From: Apostichopus californicus
Taxonomy: Eukaryota; Echinodermata; Holothuroidea; Aspidochirotida; Stichopodidae
Assembly: GCA_020650975.1 (NCBI GenBank)
Contig: JAIPMN010002421.1
Coordinates: forward strand, 15,652-79,651
DNA: 64,000 bases
Direction: 5' to 3'
A model generated the notes under the pieces. The model had not been told where the DNA came from and made no database searches. It worked only from the letters and a program-made list of their open reading frames with translations. Each line of letters opens with the position of its first letter. Position 1 is the stretch's first letter. Below, piece after piece: positions 1-12,200 of this stretch. The translations under genes and the position numbers were made by a program.

Positions 1-45
1 CCCCATGACATACAAGCCCTCTCAGCTCAATCTCTCCATTTTTAC

Positions 46-299
46 CTGCAAAAACTGTTTGTTAGCCTTGAGCAACTTATCAGCTGCCAATCTCTGGTCT
101 TGCAAGTCTTCTACCTCCAGGTTTTTGTCTTCAATCTCCTTCTCCAGTTTAGCCAGCTGTTCCTCGACTGAGGACTCCACCAGTTCGATCTGGTTCTTGT
201 AACTTTCTCGATCTTTCTTGGTTTGCTGGAGAAGATCGTCAATCTCTTTCTTCAGCGAGGTATTTTCCTGGTTGAGATGGGCGACTTCGTTCGCCAAAT
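46..299 (-). CDS. AKAP9: AKAP9 exon 20 (last exon visible)
   Basis: 254 nt, phase 1 in and 0 out. DLANEVAHLNQENTSLKKEI opens the exon; ESSVEEQLAKLEKEIEDKNL and the following EVEDLQDQRLAADKLLKANK align with human DVEEQVSRFIELEQEKNTEL and MDLRQQNQALEKQLEKMRKF. Acceptor TTGATTCAG, donor CAG|GTAAAA at 45-44. The gene continues left of the window. Confidence 0.92.
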
Positions 300-3200
300 C
301 TGAATCAAACAATAGGGAAGAAAATAATCATAAAAAAACATGAACAGCCAGTTTTGAAATGTAAATAATCATTAAGCTAGGCAAGAAATTGAAATGGAGA
401 AAGTTTTGTGTTAATATCAATATTTGAATGAATCATGATTTGAGTCAGTAGGTTTTAAATTCAGAAGAATTACCACAAATTTCCTGACTCAGCCGTCAAA
501 TAATGTGACTTTCATTAACTTGGTTTTGTATACTGGTGTAAATATTCAATATTTATACTAATTGCAATGTGGTATTTTACTGGAAAACAAAAAAATTTGA
601 AAGCCAATTTCAGTTGTGATATTCATCTTACCATGAAAAAAATCACGACAAACAAAACAAGAACATTTGGGAGCAGGGGCAACATAGGGGTGATGGGGAG
701 GGGGTGGGGACCTCACCCTCTCACATTTGTGAAAAAAACCTGAAAATCAATCTGGCATTTCATGTCAACATTATTTGACATGAAAATGCCAGATTAAATT
801 TCATAAATGATTTAATATCAAAACTAATTTTCAATGTTAATGTAAACAAGGTATTGTTAAGGTGCTTCCAACATCACAGATTAAAAGAAACAACAAACCC
901 TTCCTCCCCCTACTCCCCCTCCCCACCCCATGGGTAAGTAGTAAACAAAACTTCCAACCTCTTTCTTTTCCATCCAGTTTTTCAATGAGTTGGTTCTGTT
1001 GCTGCCTGAGTTTCTGGCATTCGGCCTCTGCGGCTATCTTAGCGTTCCGAGCGGTCTCCAGATCCATGATGACATGTAACTGTTTCTGTTCCGAGGCTTG
1101 CAGAGACTGCTCCAGGTCATCTGTCTGGGCGTGCATTCCTTGAAGTAAACCTAAACCAAATCAGAAAAAAACCAAAAGAGGCTTAAAATGTCCACAAAAT
1201 TGTGCAGCTAAGATTATAATGTATTAATTACTTTAAACAGAATGGAAAGTATAACTTTTGTATCCATTTGTCTTGATATATATATGATAATGATGGAAAA
1301 GAGTGGGATGCATGAGAATGGGAGGGAGGGGGGAGGGGATGGGAGGGGGAATGAGTGCAAAATGACTGGATGGGCACTGTGAGAGAAGTTTGAAAAAGAA
1401 ATTATTGCAAAACAGACAACATATGTTAAAAAAAATTCCTTCTGGTATTATTCAGTTTCTTCACAAAACCATTGTTTTCTTTTCTTTCAATATGTTTTAA
1501 ATGTGCTTAATTAAGACTTTTGTGTTGCAATAAGACAAATGTAATTGCTCTAAGCCCATGTTTGGAGTTCAAATTTTCACACATCTTATCTTACTGGTGC
1601 TTGTCTGTCAAAATGATACTTTCTGTCAAAATGATACTTGCAGATTAAGCCCTATTGAGTGAGCAGAACACATTTGCATGTTTTCCGCTACTTGAATATC
1701 TGTGATAGGATAGTGTCACCTACACCATGCCCCACTACTCAGCCGAAGCTTCATAGCCATAAATGGAACATTAACGTAGGCTAGAAGGGATTTTAACATC
1801 CATCAGTACTTTCTACTCAGATTCCAGGGACTTTCCCCAAAGTAAGGTATAGATACAAAGGATCTCAGCATGTTACTCCGTGTCAAGTATTGCAAGTTGC
1901 TAAATTAGTGCCAGAACCTTAGACTATATACCTTCACTTGCCTATATATAGCTTCATGAGTTGTACTGCAATATACCTCATTTTTTTCAAATGAATAGTA
2001 TATTTTGGAAGTATAAATGGTTACAATGTCTAATACTGGTTAAAACTAACAGTACTATGAAAAAATTTGAGTACAATTGATGTTCCAGTCAAGGGAAAAC
2101 ACAAGATATCACATATAGCTTAAATTATGCAAATGAGCTATGAATATTCACATATTATCACCTATCACTACATATCTTGACTAATAGATGAATTATTAAT
2201 GATAGTACCATGTAGGTGGGTCTGCTGTAACTTTTTCAATTTCTCTTTCCTGATTTGGGGTTCTTCAATATTCAAGTTTATAGACATGTAGGAATTACAC
2301 ATATAGGCATAATTTGCATATATTACACAAGGAACTGTGAACTTCAAATTTTGCAGCCCAACCCTTGCAATGGCAAAGAGGGCTTAAACAAATATATTTC
2401 TTCCTTATGGTAGTTTATAAATAGGATGGTCTGTTTGTTAAGGTGAATGTGTTATTAATTTCCTACTTATATTTTGTGACTGGTGGTAAGGTATTGACCT
2501 GTATAGTAATTACCATATTGCCTATTGATGCTAAACTACAGTCTGCAGTCACTCAGTAAAGAGTGGGTCGGGCTTGTGGGTATTCCAGTTTGCAATTTCT
2601 CTCTCTTTTGACAGTGAGCTGACTTCATATTGTCATTATTCATTTATCCTATCACATGGGAACTTACAGTTAACTTGCCCAAAGAGTGGGGGATCCCCCT
2701 GTCAGGGGTGTAAAGTGTCACAAGGGATGCAAAGACTCAGCAGAGAGGGGGAGGGGAGTGGAGTGGGTGGAGGGGGGGCACGGGTTAAAGAGTCACAAAC
2801 TCTCACCTTGAGTTCTATCTAATTCAGCAGTTAGTCTCTGCCTCTCAGTAGATTCCTCCTCCAACCTCTCTTCCAACCTTTCAGTTTCAGCTCTAAGACG
2901 TGAGTCTGGCTCATCGCCGGTGGGAGATGTCTGTTGTAATTCTGACTGCGATGCCTGAATTGGTTCCTCTATTCCTGACAAACCAGTCATCCTCTCTAAC
3001 AGACTGTCAATGGATGCCTGTAGTCTGTTATTTGCATCTGAAGGAGACGAAAGTGGTCGCGGTGGGATGGTCCAACAAGGTGAGTCATTATAATTTCACC
3101 AGTAGTATCACAGTTGTATTACAATTGTAACAGCATATTTATAACACTTTCTAAATTCATAGATAATTTGCTTTTATCAGAAAACATCCGTTAATTATGT

Positions 3201-6200
3201 AAAAACACAAAATAAATATGGAAATACTCCTGTGGTTTATACAGTGTACCAAATTAACCCCAACCCTGTAGTAAGGTTTGACATAGTTTTGACAAGAGCC
3301 ATGATCTTATGAGCCATCGATAGACAAGGTGGGGGGTAGGGGGGAGGGGGAAGGGAAGGCACTGATGGCAAATTTAAGAGCATGGTGGTGCAGTTTTGAA
3401 TTTTCATACCGATGTACAACAAACTATAATTCTTACAATGTGTTCAAAGCACTATTTAAAATGGCGCATAGAAATTTCAGATTCCCCATTCACTCTCCTG
3501 ATAAATGACGGGTTGCTTTCCTGACATCTCACAGATTCATCTCACAGACTCATCTAGCGTAGAGCTAATATTTTTTGTGATATTGATCAAAAACAAACGT
3601 ACGATTGACATTTTGATTGAATGAATAGAAAGGCCTACTATTTCTTACTTTACATACCTACTTACGTTGCATACACACCTACTTAATGAGTAGGTAAATA
3701 CATGTAACTACTAGGAGTTACTTATATACCTACTTACATTACATACACACCTACAGTACTAATGAATAGGTAAATACATGTAACTACAAGTAGTTACTTA
3801 TACACTTACTTACATTATATGCACACCTAATTACTTAGTAGTTAAATACTGACATACATACTAATAACCTTTCTATGTAACTAATATGTATTTACATACT
3901 AATAACCTATCTATGTAGCTAATATGTACTTACATACTAATAACCTACCTATGTAACTAACATGTAACTTACATACTAATAACCTACCTATGTAACTTAC
4001 ACAAAATTGTAGATCAAATTGTAGATTTTGTAGTTAATCTGTTTTATCGCTTTACTCTTCACCATTGCTTTTAAATCGTTTTTTGATCTCATATTCCTGT
4101 ATATATCTGTAGATGGTATATGTATTTACTGTTTTATGTATTTACTGTTTTATGTCGTTGTATATTCTAGATTGTTTGTAAAGCGAACGGATGCATCGCG
4201 CGTAGTGCGCTATATAAGATTTAATTTACATTACATTACATTACACATTACATTACATACTTACTTAGGGAAGAAACTACTACTTACTCGTGATGAGTTC
4301 CTCCCCATCTGAATCCAGGTCAGGGCCTGCAAACATACTCTCGGCTAGCTGTTGGGACAGCTCCAAGCCTTCATCACTCATGTTAGACAATAGACTTGTG
4401 TTTGGACCAACATCATTAACATCACCTTAATCATGCAAGGAGGGGGGGGGGGTGGGAGAAAAGAATGAAATTTCAGTCAATATCATTCCAGTATCAATCA
4501 CAATATAAGAGCAGATTATTTTGCAAGCCACTCATACTGTATTTAATATTTATGATGATATTGCAAATCCTTCACTTAGAGCAAAGCTTATTAAGAGCCA
4601 CAGATGTAATAAATTATTTTATGTAGTCGATCACTATCTAGTTCTGTAAATGAATATTCTGAGCCTACTGTGATCATTCATTTGCTGAAGATACATAAAC
4701 TTATGAGAAATGAAACAACAAAATGTGGAAAATATATATATCATATTGTACAGTAGATGAACAGATATAATGACAGTGTGTTCCAACTTACCACCTCCCA
4801 CTGCACCTTCCTGAACCCCTCTGTGACCCTCTTGTGCCTCCTCTGAAGGACTGCTCTTTCTCCTGCCCTCCAGGTGAGATAACTTCTTGTTAATGGTGTC
4901 TTCTGTTGCAATTACTGATTTCACAGCTTGTGACAAGACTTGCAAGAGGTGGTTATTGGTTTGCTGCAGATTTTCCCTAAAATGCAAAACAATGAAGGGA
5001 GAGAAGAAAAAAAAACCCAATTCATTCATTTTGACCTACAAGTACAGTATGAGATGTTTCAATCTTCCAAACTACCCATCACTTTTAAAGTGACTTAATT
5101 CCTTATTAAAGTACCCAACACTTTTTCAAGTGATGCCCAAAATACCCATCACATTTCAAAGTGATGCCCAAAATTACCATCACTTTTTAAAGTGATGCCC
5201 AAAATACCCATCACTTTTTAAAGTGATGCCCAAAATACCCATCACATTTCAAAGTGATGCCCAAATGCCCCATCACTGTTCCAGTGTGACTTTCTAATGC
5301 CATTTACATGTACAGCATCTAAATTCAACATTTAATCTATCCATCAGTGATGGCTACATTAATTCTTAGAAATCAACTTAACAGGATGTTGCCATGGCAA
5401 CCCAACCTGGCGATGTATCTTACCATTGTGGGTGGTTTCAAGTTACTTGTGTCAATCTAACTACCTCCATGATCTAACAAGGCTTATATATTTAATATGA
5501 AAGCCATAAACGAAGGTACTGGAAAGGGAGCATTCAGCAGAAAATGAAACAGATGCCATCAAAATGTAATAAAGATGTAACATATTTGCATTTTACAGGA
5601 CTGTGTCATCATGATAGAACAGTAAACGATACACTTCGGGCTCGTAAAAGAACTGGCGCCCAATTGCAGCTACAGTAGATGCATATAACATCAGCTCTAA
5701 CACTACAGTACAGTATGTTATGTGATTAAGTCACAAAGATGAATATATACCTCTACATATTCAATAGCATTGTTTCAGAGGATGTATTTTGACATTGTTG
5801 TTTCTTCCTTTGGCGACTGAATATTTCATAAGCTAAAGTTCAGAATGGGCAGCAAGTATGGAAAGACTTACAGCCTTTGCACATCCCCAGCCCCAGTCCC
5901 CCATTCCCATCCCCATCCCCTCCCCCATCCCCTCCTTTGGCTAGTAGTGAATCCATACTTATATCTATCAAGAAGCTAACTATACTCATCCTACTGTAGT
6001 GGATTTGTACTCGTATCCATATCAGGGGCCAATTTGAATATTAGCATAGGAACTAGTGCAAACTTATCTAATCATATTCATACCAAGGGGGAAGTTTCCT
6101 TTTACGTGTACTCATGCTATTGTACTCGTACCACAAGACCCCCGATCCCCACCCCCACCCTCACCCGTCAACTGGACAGTGTTTGTTTCCAAGTAGTAAT

Positions 6201-9200
6201 AAAGAAGTTTAACCCCTGATCGACCTCGCGAGAGGTCCTGCGGGGGGATACTAGATTTGTTATCAAAGAAAACACAAGGATCAGTTGTCTTTGTTGAGCC
6301 AGGGAATGGCTGATAAGTGTTCATTTAGCGATAAATACTGTACCTTTCATTGCCGATCCTATCCAGGTCAGATCTTAACAGTGATATCAGGTTATTGGTC
6401 TCTTCATTCTCTCGTTCTCTCCTAGCTAGTACTGTGTCCTGTTCCAGGCCTCTCTTCACTAGCGCTGCTTTCTCCTCTTGAACCTTGTGATAGAAGTAAC
6501 GAAAAGAAAACAGATATTATTACTATCTTCACCTGCTCCGACACTCGTCATAAGGTCTATCTATATAACAGATTTACTGGAATACACAGCATCCAGCTCG
6601 CTATACCTGATATATAACCGATTTGGCATCATGTGGCATACGGTATGAAATCTTGTCGAATGTGGCGATTCAGAGGGATATGGCTGATATTGAAAGGCGT
6701 CTGTTACTGGATTCTGTCCAGACCGTCCAATGTGGTAATCCGACATGATATGCCTAATATAACATCAGGTGATTATGGTGCCCACATTTATGAAGACTGT
6801 TCTGGTGTTATTTGTAAACTAAGACAAGACTTATCTACAAGATGTAACAAGCCTAAAAACATTTTAACAACATTTAATATCATTACCTACATTAAAGAAA
6901 AGGTTCCATACATAATTCACAGCTATAGAACTGGTCCCCCTTCCAATCTCCCCCCCTCCCCGGTCCACCAAAAGGGTTGTGACCCTTTGACCTCATCTTG
7001 TTTGTTAATTTGTTAGTTGCTTTGCAAATTTTGGGACAAATAACTACTGTCATAACAAGGGGTACAAATTGTCGTCAACTTCAGAAACAAATATGTATAA
7101 CAATATTTTTCAATTATGACAGCAACTTGCAGCAAAATAAGTCTATCAGAAGTATTGTTGATGTAATTTGTAAGCATTATACAGCAAAATCAGCCAGCTT
7201 TTAAAGTTATGCATACTTTATATAATTCTGACTAGCTATTTCATATCAACGGTAAAACGGTTCCTGGTATATACTATTATAACCATGTGCACTAGCTCAT
7301 AAGTCTGATGTAAACAGTCAATACATTGCTGTGCATGCATACCCATCCGTATTGTATATGCTTCTCCAACCTTATCTTCTGCTTAGACAATTAAATACAC
7401 CTCAATATCTGATTGCTTCTGGGATTGTTAATGACTTAAGGCACTGAGAAATGACATTTTAGGAATGAAACTATATGTCAGAGTAGCTTCCTAACTCTGA
7501 CAGATGTGTTTTGCAAGAAAACAGGAAATAACTGACTCCTATCAAAATGAAAGGCTTTTAAACTATCGAAACAAATTATTTAGATAACTAGGGAATTCAT
7601 CATTATCTTCTTAATTCACCAACTGAGTTCATTGTTAATTGTATGCATTAGGTTTATACTGTACTATAGTATGTGTACACACTACATATTGTACAGTAGT
7701 GATTCATGAACATACTGTACGGATCTCTCTGCACAATTAATAAGCGACAGTTAATTAAAACACAAGTTTTCCTTTGAAGAGGATCCATCATCCTCCTAGG
7801 ATTTAAACGTCAGACACTTTTACATAGTATTTACTATACTGTACCTAAATGTATACAGTATTTGTACAGTTTACAATTAGGTATATACATGAAGTATACA
7901 GGCTTTTCGCTGAACTGTAAATTTTATATTAATAGCTTTTCTAAACAGCTTTCCTCTCTTAAGTTAAAACATTAATCAGAATTCGATTCAGTTTCACAAA
8001 GAAATATAATATATACACAGAGTCTCTCAAACCAATATCAAACAAAAACATATTCTGTAATCAAGTCACATAACAAATTTTGCAAAATAATTTTGATATT
8101 TGAGACATCTCTTTTTAATACAGTATCTATCATTGGGCCACTAAAGATTGAACAGCTGGATTGACTTAATAATTTAACATGTCTTTAGAATTAAAATAAA
8201 TGACAATTCTTGGTTTATGATATTCTAAGAATTTTGAATAATGCAAAATATTGCCCAGATACCGCCTTCCCCCCCCCCTTTTTTTTCTAATCACCTTGCA
8301 TAGCAGTTTGACCATTTTGCACAGTTAAGCATTTTGTGATGTGATACTGGATAAATTAAACCCTAAATGAGTAAACAGCAAACAGTGTATGCATCCCTGG
8401 AGGTACAACAGGTGAATATGACATGATTGTATAAAACACATACAGTATGTACTGTACACATACACATTGTACTGTACACTTTATGTTACACATTGCAATG
8501 CACCACGATAAATGCAATACAATATAGCTCTACTGTATTATCACAACACACACACGCACACGTACTGTACGATGCATAAAATTCCCTTCATACAGCTTCT
8601 ACACATGTGCCTTCCATAATAAGTTATCCAAATATTATATTGCCCTACATAATGAGACGTGTAAACTGTACACAGATCTATCTAAACCTCACGTGAAGCG
8701 AGTTCCTACGGTAACACAACAGACATTTTAAGAGTACTATTCAACAGCAGACAATATGGCCATTCTCTTGAATCATGGCTGTGATAATGTATGATCAATA
8801 TCAAATTAAAAGGAAAATTTAATTAGAAATTTGTACAAATTTTGAGTTTGCTGTCTGTTTATGTTGATAAGATAGCATATACACGGTTTATTTTTATAGC
8901 ATTGTACAACTTAGGTTATAATACCTCCAGTTGCTGGTTAATACCTCGACCATGCTTGTAAATAATTTCCCCGACAAACAGTTCTTGACAAGAGCATGGT
9001 AAGTAGCTGTAACATGACACGACCGAGATCGTCTTTGACGTGACACGTCTCTCTCTCTCCATTTGAATTAACACAGACTCCTACGACGACAACGGAACAC
9101 AAATGATAACAATGATATTCTCCTCATTTCTAGCAGCTTCAACTGATCCACGCTGTTGTAGTCCACTTAGAGAGCGTTTTACATCGCTACAGTGACGAGA

Positions 9201-12200
9201 GACGGTTACCCTGTCGTCGTCATTTTCATCTCAGCATGGCGGGAGATAAAAACAAACTACAATCCTCCATCTATACTGTACATGCCGAAATAAAACCAGA
9301 CTCCGCCAGCTCCGAGATGAGAAATTATACTAAAGTCACAAGATAAATACGACCTTTAGATCTGACAGGCTTTTCCCCCGGTGATGAGGTATATAGACAA
9401 CTATGGCGATATCAGTTTCTTACTTAGCAGTTTTGCGGAACCTACTTCAAAACAACGACAGTTTCAGACGTGACGTAGAGTCAGAGACAAAGACAGCTTG
9501 GGACGAGGAAGATCTTGAAACAGTGTAACGAGAGAGACAGGTTGAGAGAGGAATGAGGGATGTGCAACTCTGCATCAGCATCATCATGTTGTAAAACATG
9601 AAGCATTGATCGACTCTGAAGCAGTCACGGCAGAAACGGCACACTTATCAAAGAATACAGTTATTACTGCATTGATCATCCATAACGTACACCTTATGAC
9701 TGTTCCTTAATTAACTGGAGATAACACACAGAAGATGTATGACTTATGTATTCTTCATCATTTATGCAACCATTCATACGTACAGGGTTTTTCTTGTCTA
9801 TGGTAATTGTGGCAATAGGAGAAGAAAAATGCATTAATTTGAGAAATGCCATAAAACATCATAAAATTGGGAGAAATGAGGTGAGATGGGTGAGGTTATG
9901 ATATGGCTGAATAGTTTTAATACAACCTGGGTACATGGCGGCTTTTATCCATTTGTTTAATAGTTTTTTAAGTACTTTCATTAAACACAAGACTAGTTTA
10001 GTTGCTTTATATCTGCTTAAGAGATGATAAGAAGTAGTTCATGGTCAACAAGTTGTCTTTATCTCAAAACGTTTTTAGCAAATTTTGAGAGTTTTTAGCA
10101 AAGCCGCACGAGTTAATAAGAGACTTTCTAAAAAAGTATTTAAAAGAGCCGTAGTAGAGACCTTAATGGATCACCAGCGATAAAACTATGCAGCCATCTT
10201 TTTACCTAACAGCATTAGAAATTGAGAATTATTACTACGACAAAATTCAATAGAATCTGAGTCTGCATGCCCAATATCTAGAACAAAGAACTGTAACTAA
10301 ATTACTTGGACCAACAGTTTTTGCCCAGGTGTTAACCATATCAAAAGGGTTGTACATCATGATCAGTCTGACCTGTGTGTATATGTACTGCACTTCACAG
10401 TCTTACAATCACCGTATTGGTAAAACCGAGTGATAAATGTGGGTTTATGTAATGCATAGTACAGGTAAGTAGTTCGTAGGCAATCCTCAACTGTTTTACC
10501 CTACAGTACACAACTATGCATCATTTAAAAACCCTTAACAATACAGTTTATTTACCGGTTGTCTATTGCAGAAGGAATAAAGTAGTTTTGATATAGAAAA
10601 AGAGTCTGTTCGTTGAAGCATTAGATGATGGAATGTACAATTAGAGTCAAAACTAACAAATTGTATATAACTACTTGACGTGAGCAATATACGGTACCTT
10701 GCAGGCACGCTTTCATTTGTAATGTTTCAATCGATCAATATACAAGTAAAGGCCCACATGGCTTTCTTTGTACATATCTGGATATGCAGATAATATATAA
10801 AGAATCGGCATTATATTGCATCTGTACTATTTGAACATTAACCACAAAAAAGTGACAAATAACCAGATCTCTTTTCTATCAATATATACAGCAAGAATCT
10901 TATGTTTTCATCACTTACAAGTTGTAAGTATTGTATCATACCTCGATTGCCATGTTTTACACAAAATGTTATTTGTGGACATTTTTTAACGCTGAGAGCC
11001 GGAATACGTAATTGGTACAGGGACAGGGAACACTGGGGTCAAAATAAGAGGATACATCTAGGGACCCATATCTAGAGCTATGAACAAAATCAAGAATAAA
11101 TTTTGAGGTCACCGACAAGAAATTGTTGGCGTCTTGCTTGTAGGGTTACGACAATCATGATTGGGATCAACATGGCACCCATTCACAACAGTTCCTGCTT
11201 TCATGAACAGTGTGGCAAACACCTCACTGGAAATGAACGATCCTTGAACCAGAAACATTTAAATATATATACAGAATGTGTAATACTGAGAAATGAGACT
11301 TGAATGATGAGTAAAGACTGTGTACTCATTACAGACTGAGTACAGACAGAATACTGTACTTAGTATGACTTGAGTACTTGGTACAAACTTGAGTACTTAG
11401 TACAGAAGGAGAATGTGAATCCACAAGATGGTGCATCAAACAAGACAAGCGATGCCTCAAATGAAAATTTTGATGGCAACGATACGGTTTATAAAATACA
11501 GTAAGCAACAGTTTTGTAAGAATCTAGTCACAAAAACAATTTATCTGTCATTTTTCCTCCTAAAATAGCATTGTGGTAATGTTTCACATACGTATACTTC
11601 ATTACTACTATTAGTTTACTCAATAAGACCATTAAAGATATCATAAAGCAAACTAACCTTTAAATTTCCTTTCGTAAGAAATTATTCATTTCCTTATAAA
11701 TAGTACAGTAAAATGGCTACATATTGAGCATATAAACTTAAGACTGATTCATACTGCTGTACTTACACAGGAAAGTAGATGTATCTCTTGAAACCATATA
11801 TCCAGGGCTGCATTAGTCCAGTATAGGTATTTGTATACTTTATATACAGCTGTATGGTTGTACATATACGACTGTACTAACAAACGAAAACCACCACAGT
11901 AACAAGGACGGTACTACGTACTACTAATACATACAGTTGTGCTGTAGCTATGGCAGGCAACAGTCCATTCACAGAATGAATCTAGTACTTGTATATACAG
12001 TTATACACACACACACACATATATAGATAAGTACAGAAAACTTGTAATACAGCATGTTTTATGTTTTCGGTTCGTGCAGTTAATTTACGGACTGGCAAAG
12101 ATGGAAGTGAAATGGTCACAGTTTATAATAACAGGATGCCGTCATCGACTACGATCAATACTCGTTACAAGGTGGAGTTCATTATCTTCTTCCTCATTGT

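Larger units (their letters stand above)
3038..4287. other. AKAP9 intron 17 (diverged tandem repeat and LINE/SINE tail)
   Basis: No gene. A degenerate tandem array of TACATAC/ACCTACTTA-like units covers about 3,640-3,990, followed by a retroposon tail at 4,020-4,260. A G-run tract lies at 3,330-3,355. Confidence 0.75.

Noticed and set aside
5071-5281. Regular repeats resembling a CRISPR array
   Set aside because: Units are contiguous with no unique spacers and the genome is an animal's.
6633-7016. 127-residue plus-strand open frame
   Set aside because: Lies in an intron, no domain, no codon bias like the real exons.
9447-9644. Minus-strand 65-residue frame in the CpG-richer part of intron 14
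   Set aside because: No splice phase fit with exons 14 or 15 and no coiled-coil character.
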